A stretch of 64,000 bases of DNA from Brachypodius melanocephalos (taxonomy: Eukaryota; Chordata; Aves; Passeriformes; Pycnonotidae). A program made the position numbers and the translations under genes. Location of the stretch: the NCBI GenBank assembly GCA_013398615.1, contig VZSR01003816.1, positions 13,051,711 through 13,115,710 of the forward strand, read 5' to 3'. Numbering within the stretch: position 1 is the first letter of the stretch; the number at the start of each line of letters is the position of its first letter. A model generated the notes under the pieces. That model did no database searches and was not told where the DNA came from. It worked only from the letters and a program-made list of their open reading frames with translations. This document shows, piece after piece, positions 1-10,590 of this stretch.

Positions 1-1334
1 CTGGGAGAGGAGCCTGACTGCTGGCAGCACCCGGGGCAGTGGTTGGGGAAGGGAGCACCCCCAGCCCAGCCTGTCCACAGAGCACAGACCCTGCTGGGGC
101 CGTGCCCAGGGCCTGCCCAGCTCTCTGGGTGTGGGGAGGGGCACACAGGAGGGGCGTTAGCAGGGACTGCAGGTGCCCAGAGCCAGAGCACATCCCCCTG
201 GGATCATCCTGGTGCCCTTCACCCAGGCCTGGCTGTAAAACCAGGAGAGGAGCACATGGAGCTCCGTCTGCTGTCACAGGGGGCTGGGGACCTGGTGGCT
301 GAGGATGTGGCACCTGGCCCAGCTGCTGTGGGGGCTGTGTCCCCCCCAGGACCCTGAGCAGCTGCCTCATCCATCCCTGCAGTCATTTCCAGCCGCAGCT
401 CCCGGGGCAGGATTCCCTCCCTGGGGAGCATCTTGGAGGTCAGAGGGCCCTTTTTGGGATTGCAGCCTTGTTGTGGTGTGTGTCTGGAGGCTGAAGTTGT
501 GTGTCAGGTGGCTCAGCATTGCCATGACGACGAGCATCAGTTGGTGAACAGAGGGAGTAAAGGAGACAGAATAAATGTCAGAGTGTGAATAGATGCTGTG
601 GAGCCGGGGCTGCCCCTGCCCGCCCCTCCCCTGGGCAGCCGGGCGTGCTGCTCTGCCCAGGGCTCTCAGCCCCACTCTGGCATCGCCTGAGAGCTGCAGA
701 GCAAAGGAACTCGTCGGGGGCAGCTCTGGGGTGTGTGGGGCAGGGCCTGCTGGCTCTGGGTACTGGGAGAAGGTGGGTGGAAGCCCAGAGCTGGGAGGAG
801 GAGGAGGAGGCTGGGGGCTGTGCTGTGGAGCCGTGTCCTCACCGTGCCCGGTGCAATCCCTGCTCCCACAGTTCCCAAAGCAACGGGAGCAGGCGATTCT
901 CCCTGGATGCTGTGTCTCCCTCTGGATGACAGCTCGCCTCCTCCAGAGCTTCATCTTCAGGCTTTAATTGATGCCTGTCATGCTGCTCAGCTCCCCCCAA
1001 GCACAGCCTGGGAGTGTGCCACCGTGCAGGGCACCTGAGGGTTGGTTTGTCCTGTCTGGAGCCCTGGGCCCTGGTGACATGTCCTTCCTAGTCCCATGGC
1101 AGAGGGGACAGAGCCAGCATGATCTGATCACATGCTCTAGAGCCAGGATGTTGAGGGGGCTGCCCTTCTTCTGGGGAGATGCTGCAGTTCCTGCCCCCTC
1201 TCCCTGCCCCTCGCTGCTCCAGAGCAGTCCCACTCTGTGCTCAGGGTCCCCATTTAGGACAGGAAGGCCCCTGGGCTGCTGCACATCGTGGCCAGATCAG
1301 GGTTCTGAGCATTTCCTGGCTTGTGTCTCCCCAG
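1..1334 (+). other. CACNG3: CACNG3 intron 1 (3' end)
   Basis: This GC-rich sequence precedes the exon 2 acceptor. No sequence resembling the TARP first exon was found, so the start of the gene lies upstream. Nothing else is recognisable here. Confidence 0.8.
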
Positions 1335-1418
1335 GAACCTTCCGAGGAGTGTGCAAGAAAATCGACCACTTCCCTGAGGATGCAGACTACGAGCAGGACA
1401 CGGCCGAGTATCTCCTCC
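1335..1418 (+). CDS. CACNG3: CACNG3 coding exon 2 (84 bp)
   Basis: The acceptor is ccccag at 1329-1334 and the donor is gtgagt at 1419. The exon encodes GTFRGVCKKIDHF through DTAEYLL, the end of the first extracellular loop. Its first codon is split, needing one G from exon 1. The 84-bp size is typical of the TARP family. Confidence 0.95.
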
Positions 1419-4400
1419 GTGAGTCTGCTCCCGTGTGCCACATCTCCAGGGCCCCCTCACCCTGCAGGGCACCCCTCCCTGTCCCCTGGTGTCACCCAGC
1501 TGGAGTCTGAGGGGTCAGGGCCCCCCCAGGCTCCCCGTGCAGCATCAGGGGCCCTCTGGGGTACCCCAGCATGGCTGTGCCACGCTCAGTGCCACGTGTC
1601 CATGGCACACTGGCCTGCCACTCGCTGTCCCCATGGCCGGTCCCAGCAGCTGCTGCACAGCCTGGGTCTCTTGGTGCCCCCCATGGGGGACTGGGACCCC
1701 ACGAGTCCGAGGTGCAGCACCGCAGGGACATGTCCTCCTGCCCTGTCTGTGCTGGTGTCCCTGTTCCCCAGCCTCCAGCCAGGCTGGATGTGCTGGGAGA
1801 GCACAGGGAGCAGGACCATGTGCTCTGCCACAGCACAGGGGACAGAGGGGAACTGGACTAGCAGATTTCCTGGGAAAAGTGAGTCCTCCTGTCCCAGGGG
1901 TCAGCAGATCTTTGGGGCAGATCCCCAGGCTTTCACATAGAATCCCAGAATGGCCCAGGTTGGAATTAAAGCCCAGCCCAATGCACTTTCCTACATGGAT
2001 CAGCTTCCAAAATGACAGTAGAGAGTAATGGATGCAGCAGATCACTACCTGCTGCACCAAAAATACACTGTGCCTTGGCTTGGACTCTCCTCCCTCGATT
2101 AGGGCCGTTATTAAAGCAGAGAAATACAGAGAAGCTCCATTAAAATTCCACTCCTGGGGGCTTTAAAATAGACTTTTTACTTTAAATGTGAGAGGGGGTG
2201 GGAGAACTTCAGCACTAATCTATTAAAACTACAACGCCATTTCATTAAACTCACTCTCCTCTCAACTGGGTGAGCAGAGATTTGGAAATTTGAGAGTCCA
2301 GAGCAACAGCTGGATGAGCAGCAGCTGGGTCAGGCAGGGCTTGGGGCTGGGCACCAGGCCATGGGCATGGGGCCCTTCTCCCAGGATTCCTTCCAGCCCC
2401 AGCAGCTCAGGGAGCACCCAGGGCTCTCACAGCCCCAGGGCGGCTGCTGCCCCTGCTGCCCCCGTTGATGTTTGGAAATGCAGAGTCGGGGTGAGCCCTC
2501 AGCAGTCTGGCACACACGTGTGGCTCTGCCCCTCGAGGGTGTCACTTGTGTCCAGCCTCTGCCACATGCTCTCACTGAGGGGACAATGCCCCTTGTCTGC
2601 AGGGTCACCCTCCCCCAGCCTTGGGACTGCCCATGCTTTCTGCTGAAAGCAGAAATTTAGGTGAGAAATGCAGAAGGAATCCTTCCCTGTGAGGGTGAGG
2701 AGGCCCTGGCACACATTCTTAGAGAAGCTGTGGCTGCTCCATCCCTGGCAGTGTCCAAGGTTAAGCTGGATGGGTCTTGGATCAAGCTGGGATAGTGGAA
2801 GGTGTCCCTGCCCATGGCAGGAGGTGGGACTGGATGGTTTGAAGGTCCTTTCCAACCCAAACCATCCCAGGACTCCGTGACAAGCAGAGGGTTCATGATG
2901 GGGACCAGTGCTGGGTCTCCCCCTCCATCCTGGCAGCACAAGGGGTGCCCTTGCACAGATCTTTCCCTGCTGGTGTCGGTGCAGGGTGCTGAGGGCTGAT
3001 GCTGCCCCTCTCCCTGTCCCACAGGTGCAGTGAGAGCATCCAGCATCTTCCCCATCCTCAGCGTGGGGTTGCTGTTCTTCGGGGGGCTGTGCGTGGCCGC
3101 CAGCGAGTTCTACAAGAGCAAACACAACGTCATCCTCAGCGCTGGCATCTTCTTCGTCTCTGCAGGTAGGAGCTGCCCAGGGGGCTCCTCCAGCCTGGGG
3201 GGGGCACGGGGGAGCACGAGGTGGGCTGTGGGTCCTCCCAAGCTGTCAGCACAGAGAGATTCTGAGGTTTGAGAGCTGTTCCAGCCCTCTGGGAATATCC
3301 CCACCAGAGGGAAAAGCTGTCAGGGGTGTCTGGCTGTGGTCACTGTGCCAGACAGGGCTCTGGTGCCCCCTGCTCTGCTCTGCTCTGTGGGGCCACAGCC
3401 CAGGAGCTATTCCCTGAGGGTACCAGGCCCTGGAACAGGGATGGGGGCTCTGCTCTCCATCCTGCACAGGCAGTGGGCACCGTGCCAGCAGCAGCAGGAC
3501 CAGGCAGAGGGGCTGCCACAGTCCTGCATGGAAATCACTCTCTGGAGGGGCTGCTCCTGCTGGATTACTCATTTCTCTGTGCTGTTCCCCAATGCTTCCC
3601 CTGATTATCTCGTGGCAATGTCTTTGTCTCAAGGAACCGCTCTATTTTGTGTTTTTCTTCTCCCCACAAAAAGACAAATGACTCTCCCTCCTTGGCTGGC
3701 AGGAGCTGCTGATGCAGATGAGAAAACAGCAGAGAGAACATAATTGATTCATTAAGTAATTCTGGGAATGCACCAGCCTCTCCCCAGCCTGCAGCACATC
3801 CCTGCTGGCTGCTGCCAGGGCACAGACTGCCCCTGTCCCAAACACAACCTCAGGACTCCCCCAGAAATGGAAAGAGACAGAGCCATTCCAGCTTCCCTGT
3901 GCTCCTAGGGCCATGGTGAGCTGGGGTTCATGCTGGTGGGCATCCCCCTGTACCCCTCAGGTTGGTGCTGCATGACACCAGTTGGGCTCCTGCATTGACT
4001 GCTCAACAAAGCACAGCACAGCCAGCTCCTGAAACACCCCGATTGTAGACAAAACAGGGGTTACCTCTCCTTCCCTTCTGATGTCTGGGAATGTACAGGA
4101 ATAAAGGAATGTGTAAGGAAATGTACAGGAATAAGGGAATGTTGAAGGGAATAAGTGTGTAAGGGAATATATAGGTATCCTGGGAGATAGGCAGAGGTCT
4201 GCAGCGGGATTTGGCCTGAGTGTTCTGGCAGAGGGGTTGGTGCTCCTTGGGGACACATCCCCCCATGCACTCCTGCCACTCAGGTGAGCGCTTGTCCCGC
4301 CTGTCCCCCCTGCAGGTCTCAGCAACATCATCGGGATCATAGTGTACATCTCTGCCAACGCGGGGGACCCGGGGCAGAGCGACTCCAAGAAGAGCTACTC

Positions 4401-4827
4401 CTACGGCTGGTCCTTCTACTTCGGGGCGCTGTCCTTCATCATCGCCGAGATGGTGGGGGTGATCGCCGTGCACATGTACATCGAGAAGCACCGCCAGATC
4501 CGCGCCAGGTCGCACTCGGAGCTGCTCAAGAAGTCGGCCTTCACCCGCCTGCCCCCCTACAGGTACCGCTTCCGCCGGCGGTCCAGCTCCCGCTCCACCG
4601 AGCCCCGCTCCCGGGACATGTCGCCCATCAGCAAAGGGTTCAGCACCATCCCCTCCACCGACATCTCCATGTTCACCCTCTCCAGGGATCCCTCCAAGGT
4701 CACCATGGGGACGCTGCTCAACTCGGAGCGGGACCACGGTTTTTTACAGGTCCATAACTCCATCCCCAAAGAGTTCAAGGAGTCTTTGCACAACAACCCG
4801 GCCAACAGACGAACCACGCCGGTCTGA
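1335..4827 (+). CDS. CACNG3: CACNG3, voltage-dependent calcium channel gamma-3 / TARP gamma-3 (3' part: exons 2-4)
   Basis: TARP gamma-3 is a four-pass membrane protein that escorts AMPA-type glutamate receptors to synapses and slows their gating. Three coding exons are joined in phase: 1335-1418, 3025-3165 and 4316-4827, giving 245 residues. If exon 1 supplies the usual 70 residues plus one base, the total is 315, the length I recall for mammalian gamma-3. Visible parts are the end of the extracellular loop (GTFRGVCKKIDHF), TM2 (about residues 106-124), TM3 (133-158), TM4 (177-200), an Arg/Ser-rich cytoplasmic tail with likely phosphorylation sites, and the C-terminal PDZ ligand TTPV that binds PSD-95-type scaffolds. 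Gamma-2 is the closest alternative, but the tail (KGFSTIPSTDISMF, GTLLNSERDH) reads as gamma-3, and RBBP6 downstream agrees. Exon 1 with the start codon and the GLW..C motif is outside the window. Confidence 0.96.
1936..2005 (-). mobile_element. CR1 LINE 3'-tail fragment, short
   Basis: The stretch starting tagaatcccagaatgg and running into ggttggaatt resembles the reverse complement of a CR1 3' end. It is truncated after about 70 bp, so the assignment is tentative. Confidence 0.5.
2085..2295. promoter_or_regulatory. AT-rich block, candidate conserved noncoding element
   Basis: Non-repetitive AT-rich sequence with several attaaa and ttaaaat words lies inside an otherwise GC-rich intron. It has no coding potential. 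Conservation is inferred from composition only. Confidence 0.25.
2655..2882 (+). mobile_element. CR1 LINE 3'-tail fragment
   Basis: It contains the diagnostic order of CR1 tail words: ttccctgtgagggtg, ggccctggcac, agaagctgtggctgc, gaaggtgtccctgcccatgg, and the end tccaacccaaaccatc. It is truncated at the 5' side and non-coding. Confidence 0.88.
3025..3165 (+). CDS. CACNG3: CACNG3 coding exon 3 (141 bp), TM2 and start of TM3
   Basis: The acceptor is cccacag ending at 3024 and the donor is gtagga at 3166. It encodes RAVRASSIFPILSV, the second membrane span, then the short linker SEFYKSKH and the first half of TM3 (NVILSAGIFFVSA). Both boundary codons are split and keep phase with exons 2 and 4. 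Confidence 0.95.
3166..4315 (+). other. CACNG3: CACNG3 intron 3
   Basis: The intron is about 1.15 kb. Apart from an imperfect purine-rich repeat at about 4083-4170, nothing is recognisable. Confidence 0.85.
4083..4170. repeat. Imperfect tandem repeat, gggaatgtacaggaataa type
   Basis: About four degenerate units built on gggaat(g)ta and aggaataa occur in a row. The repeat is intronic and has no coding role. Confidence 0.6.
4316..4827 (+). CDS. CACNG3: CACNG3 terminal coding exon 4 (512 bp)
   Basis: The acceptor is ccctgcag ending at 4315. The exon encodes the rest of TM3 (GLSNIIGIIVYIS), the second extracellular loop, TM4 (WSFYFGALSFIIAE), the cytoplasmic tail rich in Arg and Ser (RRRSSSRSTEPRSRD), and the PDZ ligand TTPV before the stop TGA at 4825-4827. 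The exon is strongly GC-rich. Confidence 0.96.
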
Positions 4828-5760
4828 GGCGGGCCGGGCCGTGGGCAGGCTGCATGGCATCACCCTCGTGACGGTGTAACCTGTGAAACCCCGTTTTTAA
4901 GGACAAACCCAGAGGCTCCCCGTGGCCCTGCCCGTGGGGCTGGGATTTCACTCCTGAAATGCCACTGGCCGGGCCGGGCCGCTGCGCCTGCGGTGGGAGC
5001 GGGACCCCGGCGGGGAGGGGACAGGGTCCTGCTGGGACCCCGGCCCTGGCGCCCTGCGGACTGAGCGGGCTCCAGCCCCCCGGGACAGCGGCTTCCCGAG
5101 GGCTCCATCGTTATGTGATCATAACCGCAGTGTTCCCATAGCTGTGTGTCCATGGAAATGCTGGCGATAGCCCCGTCTGTGAGAACCCTTAACCCGGTAG
5201 TTACACCCAAGTGGAATCGCCTGGAAGTCTGGAGCTGGAAGCACTGAGTTAGTGCAGGAGCAATGCTTGTGTTCCGAACCCCTTTCCCCGTCGTGCTGGA
5301 TGGAGCGCTCGGGCTGGGTTCCTCTATGGCGTTTCGTGCATGCATTAAATAGCTTGGAATTCAATTTTGTCATGTTGGGTTGGAAGAAACATCCTTTTGC
5401 AATTTTCTGTGGTCTCGAAAGGGCTTATTTCCTTCCTTCCTTCCTTCCTTCCTTCCTTCCTTCCTTCCTTCCTTCCTTCCTTCCAGGCCATGAAAGGACT
5501 CAGGAGCAGAATTACTCCAGTGACTGGTAGCAAGTATCCAGCGTTTAATTCACCTCTAATGTTGCAAGAAAATGAATTACTTCCCTACAGCTGATACACT
5601 GCAGTCAGAGGTGACTGTCTGGGCACAGCCGAGGGGGCAATGTGTGACCGTGGTGCTGCGGGAGCGGTGCAGCCGCGTGCAGATGGGGTGTGATTCCATA
5701 ATGGCTGGGAGATCCATGAGAAAAACAATAAAATTGTCCAGTTTGGCAAGTTTCTCGGCT
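4828..5760 (+). other. CACNG3: CACNG3 3' UTR and probable polyadenylation region
   Basis: The sequence after the stop codon includes an ATTAAA at 5344-5349 and an AATAAA at 5727-5732. The latter is followed by TTGT and GTTT words that could serve as a downstream element. The exact end is not certain, and a CTTC microsatellite lies inside the region. Confidence 0.5.
5428..5484. repeat. (CCTT)n microsatellite
   Basis: About 14 uninterrupted CCTT units are present. The tract is likely length-polymorphic and lies in the probable CACNG3 3' UTR. Confidence 0.95.
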
Positions 5761-6247
5761 GAATAGGTCGCACTGACCCAGCAGTGGGCACTGGAGGACA
5801 GCACAGCATGGCTGGCAGGGAGGAGGGAGGTCAGGCTGGGCCTGCCAGGGACTGTGTGAGCAGACAGAGGCTGGGCTTTAAACTCTCCCTCTGGAGCTGA
5901 GCTCGTCTAAGTGGAGGCAGTTTTGAAGCAGTTGGTCTGTGGTGATGTGTCATTAATTGAAATCTTATTTAACCTTCTGATGAAAGTGGCAGATACCCCA
6001 GGGTGCCTGGGGGTGATGTGGGGCCAGCGGGGCTCTCACTGGCTCTGCTCTGGGCAGAAGGGGAACGTCTGCTGTGCAGTGTGTGAGGCTGAGCAGCCTC
6101 ACCCTGGGTCTGCTGCCCAAAGTCAGAGCATGGCTGCTCAGGGGCATGTCCTGATCCTTCCTGGGATACTGGACAGGCCGCTGGGAAACCTGGCACAGGA
6201 GCTCTGCTGGAGTGAAACCCTCCCTGGAGCACGGGGCTGCAGGCACT

Positions 6248-6462
6248 TCACAGAATCACTGAATGCTTTGGGTTGGAAGGGGCCTTAAAGTTCATATAAT
6301 TCCATGGGCAGAGACACTTTCTGCTGTCCCAGGCTGCTCCAAGCCCCGTCCAGCCTGGCTTTGGACACTGCCAGGGATCCAGGGGCAGCCACAGCTTCTC
6401 TGAGCACCCGGTGCCAGGGCCTGCCCACCCTCACAGGGAGAATTTCAACTCCCTCACCCTTA
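6248..6462 (-). mobile_element. CR1 LINE 3'-tail fragment
   Basis: It begins with cagaatcactgaatgc and tttgggttggaagg and continues through aggctgctccaagcccc, gccacagcttctctgag and ccctcacaggga. This is the reverse complement of the CR1 3' tail. Confidence 0.88.
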
Positions 6463-6484
6463 TTTGCTACTGTTGCAAAGGGGG

Positions 6485-6625
6485 TTGCTCGAGAAGGCTG
6501 ATTCAGATGCTAATTAGGCCTCTTAATTGCCTAGTTGCTGATTGCCTGTGTTAAAAACAGTCAAAGGAGAGTTGCAAACCCATCTTAGGGTAATATTTAA
6601 AAGCAAAGCAGTGAAAGGGCTGGCA
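6485..6625. promoter_or_regulatory. AT-rich block, candidate noncoding element with homeodomain-like cores
   Basis: The block contains gctaattaggc, cttaattgcc and gggtaatatttaa in unique sequence between two CR1 fragments. TAATTA and TTAATT cores suit homeodomain factors. Function is inferred only. Confidence 0.25.
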
Positions 6626-6640
6626 GTGCTAAAGGCGGAG

Positions 6641-6800
6641 TGGAATGGAGTGGAATAGTTCAGCAGGAAGGGACCTACAAGGACCATCTCGAGCTTCCCG
6701 AACAATTGGCTTTGATTGCGGATGACCAAAAGCTAAACCCGGGCCTTAAGGGCACAGCCCAAATCCCTTTTCAACCCTGCCAGGCGTGGGGGTCCAGGCA
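6641..6800 (-). mobile_element. CR1 LINE fragment, older subfamily
   Basis: The order tggaatagttcag, gaagggacctacaagga, gaccaaaagctaaa and aagggcac resembles the reverse complement of an older CR1 3' region, diverged and truncated. Confidence 0.65.
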
Positions 6801-6899
6801 GGGTCTGAGCACCCCGGGGGCACAGAGAGGCTGCGGTGCCGGGGCCGCAGTGCCAGGGCCGTTTGTTTGTGTTCACGGAGGCAGAGCGGGCAGTGATTG

Positions 6900-7150
6900 A
6901 AGGTGTTTACTGCCACGTGTAATATCTTCCCTTTGTGCCGATGTCTTTCCCCTGGAAGAGAAAATCAATACCCAGGCTAAATCTGGAGGCTTCAATATTT
7001 CTCAGAGAAGTGCAAATCAATATGGATTTCTTAACAAGTTTAATTTCAATACCTGAAAGTGCACATTCTGCCCATTTCCTGACCTTTCCAATCGCCGGGG
7101 GAGGAGGATTAAAAAGATTTGTTCAAATTCAACGAATTGAATCAGCAAAC
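6900..7150. promoter_or_regulatory. AT-rich block, candidate conserved noncoding element
   Basis: This unique sequence contains tgcaaatcaatatgg, ttaacaagtttaatttc and a CACGTG at 6914-6919. It sits between a CR1 fragment and GC-rich sequence. No coding signal is seen. Confidence 0.25.
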
Positions 7151-7692
7151 GCCCCATTACCTTGTTTTCTTTCCGCCAGACCTTGATAAACAGTGTGATA
7201 GCCCATCGTCTACGCGTGGCTGCCACTCCGACCCGCGGGGCACGGCAGTGCCCGTTGTCACCTCCACGGCGGGCAGAACGGCCCAGGGAGGTGACAAAGG
7301 GGCTGGGTGCCACATGCACGTGCACCCGCTCCCCTTCTCCAGCGGACCCACATCCCAGCCGTGATCCCGATGCTCGGCGCGCTCCCGAGCCGGCTGATGG
7401 ATGGTGCTGCAGAGCTCTATATTTACCCGACATTGGCTTTGTGCAGCGTTAGATCATCGTGGGAGCGCTGTAAACACCGCGAAAGGAGCGTGTGGGCTCC
7501 ACCGGCCACAGCAGGCGGCTTGGAGTGATTCAGCCTTTGCCCTTGGAACGATCCCTCGGGCGGGAGAGCGAGGAGAGCATCCCAAAGCACACCTCGGGAA
7601 AGCTGCTGGGGCAGTGTCGGGTGCCGCTGGCACTCGGGGTCACTCACAGCTCCCTGTAGGTGGAATCGGGCACGGTAGGGACACAGGGGCGA

Positions 7693-8000
7693 TGCTGGCG
7701 CTGCCCAGGTGGGTGCTGGCGCTGTCCTGCTGGGTGCTGGTACTGCCCTGCTGGGTGCTGCCCTGGTGGGTGCTGGTGCTGCCCTGGTGGGTGCTGGCGT
7801 TGCCCTGGTGGGTGCTGGCGCTGCCCTGGTGGGTGCTGCCCTGCTGGGTGCTGGTACTGCCCTGCTGGGTGCTGCCCTGGTGGGTGCTGGTGCTGCTCTG
7901 CTGGGTGGTGCTCTGCTGGGTGCTGGTGCTGCCCTGGTGGGTGCTGGTGCTGCCCTGGTGGGTGCTGCCACTGCCCTGGTGGGTGCTGGCGCTGCCCTGC
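7693..8000. repeat. Minisatellite of 15- and 21-bp units (ctgccctggtgggtg type)
   Basis: About 15 units alternate between a 15-bp core ctgccctggtgggtg and a 21-bp form with an added ctggcg, ctggtg or ctggta. All units are multiples of three, so long frames stay open on both strands and produce apparent Trp/Leu-, Gly/Ala- and Pro/Thr-rich proteins. These are artefacts of the repeat. Confidence 0.93.
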
Positions 8001-8774
8001 AGATACAGAGGGCTCTGCCTGGGGGATCCAAGGATGACTCCAGTCCCGGCTGGGGCGTTGCTGTGCCGGTCCCGGGGGTTGATGTTCCGTGTGCCTCCCA
8101 AGGGAGGGGTTTAATTGCTGTGTTGGTGCTGTGATGACAAAGCTGGCGGCGAAGCGCTGTCAGCCCGCGGGAGCTGTGCTGGCACGGAGCCCGCGGAGGG
8201 GAGATGGCAGCTGGGTCCTGGCTGCAGCGCGGAGCTTTGAGTGTCACATTTCCCCCCTGATTCCACACCTACATCAGGACAAATGCGCTGCCCTCTCCGT
8301 GTTTGCTGCAAGGGAAGCTCCCTAGTCCCTATTCCTGTAGTCTGTTCCTTCCTCAAAATCATCCTTTGTCCTTTCTGGGTTCGATTTTTGGGGAGATTTT
8401 TACTGTTTGTCATAGCTCATGAGAGTCTGGGTAAGGCCAAACCGTTTATATCGTGTGTTGATTATTTACTTGATGGACAGTGATGGTTTCTGTGGTGCCA
8501 TTACTACCTGTCATCTAAATCCAAACGCTAAGGTGCTGTAAAGGGCAGACTTTCACTGGGGGCTGGAACAGCTTCTCCAGCATTGTTATCCTGCACATCC
8601 ATAAATCTGCAGCTGACTATAGCCACTAAACACAGCTCCCAAAAGTTCTCCAGAAAATTTTCAACAAATACAGCTTTCACCGGGAACGTGATTTGCCCCA
8701 GGAACACCACGGGAAAGAGTGATGCAGGTAAATGCAATTAGGAATTAATTACCACAGCTCCTCATTGCCTGCTT

Positions 8775-9052
8775 GTGTTCCACTACCCAAAGGGAACCTG
8801 CAGGAAAGATGGAGGGAGACTCTTTACCAGAGCATGTAGTGACAGGACAAGGAGGAATGGCTTCAAACTCTCAGAGAGTAGGTTAAGATCGGATATTAGG
8901 AAAAAGCTCTTCCTTGGGGTGGGCAGGCCCTGGCACAGGGTGCCCAGGGAAGCTCTGGCTGCCCCTGGATCCCTGACAGTGTCCAAGGCCAGGCTTGGAA
9001 GAACCTGGGATAGTGAAAGGTGTCCCTGCCCATGGCAGGGATTTGGATGAGG
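8775..9052 (+). mobile_element. CR1 LINE 3'-tail fragment
   Basis: It includes agtgacaggacaaggagg, aatggcttcaaactctc, taggaaaaagctcttcc, caggccctggcacagg and ggtgtccctgcccatggc, all in CR1 order. The final 3' repeat is missing. Confidence 0.85.
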
Positions 9053-9059
9053 TGCTGCT

Positions 9060-9400
9060 CTCACTTTGCTGAATTAAAGTTTCAGCTTCTATAATAACCT
9101 GCAGGTCCGCTGGAAAATTGTGACGAGTGGCATCAAGAAGTAACTCGGTAAGTTTATTTTGATGAAATACAATAATTATCATGCTTAGCAGCTGTTGCTA
9201 TTTAAAATAAGAAAAAACGGGGCTTGCATTGAAAATGTTTTGTAAACCATGTGCACCAACAATCTGTTCCAATGAAACCAGCCATTATGGAAACGGTATA
9301 ATAGCAGGAGCTCATTATGGAAAGTTAAATTGCAAATCATATTTTGTTTCAAATGAGCTGGATGAATGCATAATTTGCCTCAAAGAAATAGTTTTGTAGT
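9060..9400. promoter_or_regulatory. AT-rich block, candidate conserved noncoding element
   Basis: About 340 bp of unique AT-rich sequence starts directly after a CR1 fragment. It contains ttaaagtttcagc, tacaataattatcatgc and gcatattttgtttcaaat-like words and no coding frame. It is one of the clearer composition islands of the intergenic region. Confidence 0.3.
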
Positions 9401-10439
9401 TCTGATCCTCCTGCCAAGAGCTGAAGCTCTTGGGCTGCAGCTGCCAGGGCGGCCTGATTGTCCATTTCAAACTGCAGGAAGTTTGGGTTTCAAAGGAAGA
9501 TTTCAAGAGAGAAAAGGGGAGAAGAAAAGTGAAGGAATAAAAGGCAGAGCAGTGGGAGCTCTCAGTTGGTTTCCTGGTGAGATTCTGGTGGTGCAGGGTG
9601 GGTTTAAAACACTCTGAGGGCCTGTGTGGGGCTGATCACATGTCCCTGAGCTGGAGCCAGACCCCACAGCAGGGGCAGAGCTGGTCCCGCAGGAGCTGCA
9701 GTGACAGCTGAGGTGACAGCCGAGGTGACAGCCGTGCCTGGGAAGGGTGACACATGTGCTGGGGGGCGGCAGCTGAACACTCATGCCAGAGCACGGTCCT
9801 GGGGCCACCCTGAGCTCCTTCATGGCACAGCACCCCGTGCAGAGGTTCCCTGAGCTCTGCCAGCTCAGCATGTCACCGGAGAAGCCCCACAGTCAGGGCA
9901 CAGGTGACAAACCCGCAGCCTGCAGGACCTGCTGCCTGGTGGCTCAGTGCTGCAGGGCTCTAACACGTGCTGCCCCGTGCCCAGAGACCTGACCTGCCAG
10001 TGGTGGCACGTGAGATGCCACATGAACAGCTAATGGCCTTTCCTCATCGCAGGGTGGCTCTGGGGACGGGCAGTGGTGGTACTGGGGACACGGAGCCCCC
10101 ACTCGTGGTTGTGTCACCACAGTGTGGCTGATGGGACGCAATGGGCAGGTGGCTGTAGCCAGGCCCTCTGCCATGGGGACCAAGCCCAGGAACTGCCCAC
10201 AGCCTCCCTGCACCCAGTGGTGGGATACGGTCACCACAGGTGCCTCTGTCCCTTTTGGCAAGGGCACGTGTCACAGCTGCTGTGCCCCAAGCATGAGGTC
10301 CTTGTGCCAGGGTCACCCCCAGCTGTGGTGGCTTTGCAGGAGCAAGGATCTGCCCCTCTCCTGCAGCCCAGGCTGTCCCCCTGGCTCACTGCAGGCACTC
10401 TCGGGGTGCTCCAGTGTCCCCCAGCCCACAGGCAGTCTC

Positions 10440-10590
10440 ATTAAATATTAAATTCAGCAGCTGCTGGCAGCGTTGTGGGGTGGGTAAAGACAGCAGAAGC
10501 AATTTGCAATTAAAATGTGTTTATCTTAGAAAAGAAGTCCCGGAAACTTGTAATTAAAATGTTTATACCAAGGGCAGGATTTCATAGCCT
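10440..10590. promoter_or_regulatory. AT-rich block, candidate noncoding element
   Basis: It has repeated taattaaaatg and caattaaaatg words with an E-box-like cagcagctgctgg, in GC-rich surroundings. No gene is seen. The regulatory call is inference from composition. Confidence 0.2.

Larger units (their letters stand above)
1419..3024 (+). other. CACNG3: CACNG3 intron 2
   Basis: The intron is about 1.6 kb. It holds two CR1 fragments (about 1936-2005 and 2655-2882) and an AT-rich block at about 2085-2295 that stands out against GC-rich flanks. No further exon is seen. Confidence 0.85.

Noticed and set aside
1335..4827. CACNG2 (stargazin) as an alternative identity
   Set aside because: The tail lacks the gamma-2 spacing and motifs I recall, and the RBBP6 neighbour supports gamma-3.
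7401..8268. Long open frames of 237 and 281 codons on opposite strands
   Set aside because: They are produced by the triplet-sized minisatellite units. The translations are low-complexity repeats with no start context or splice structure.
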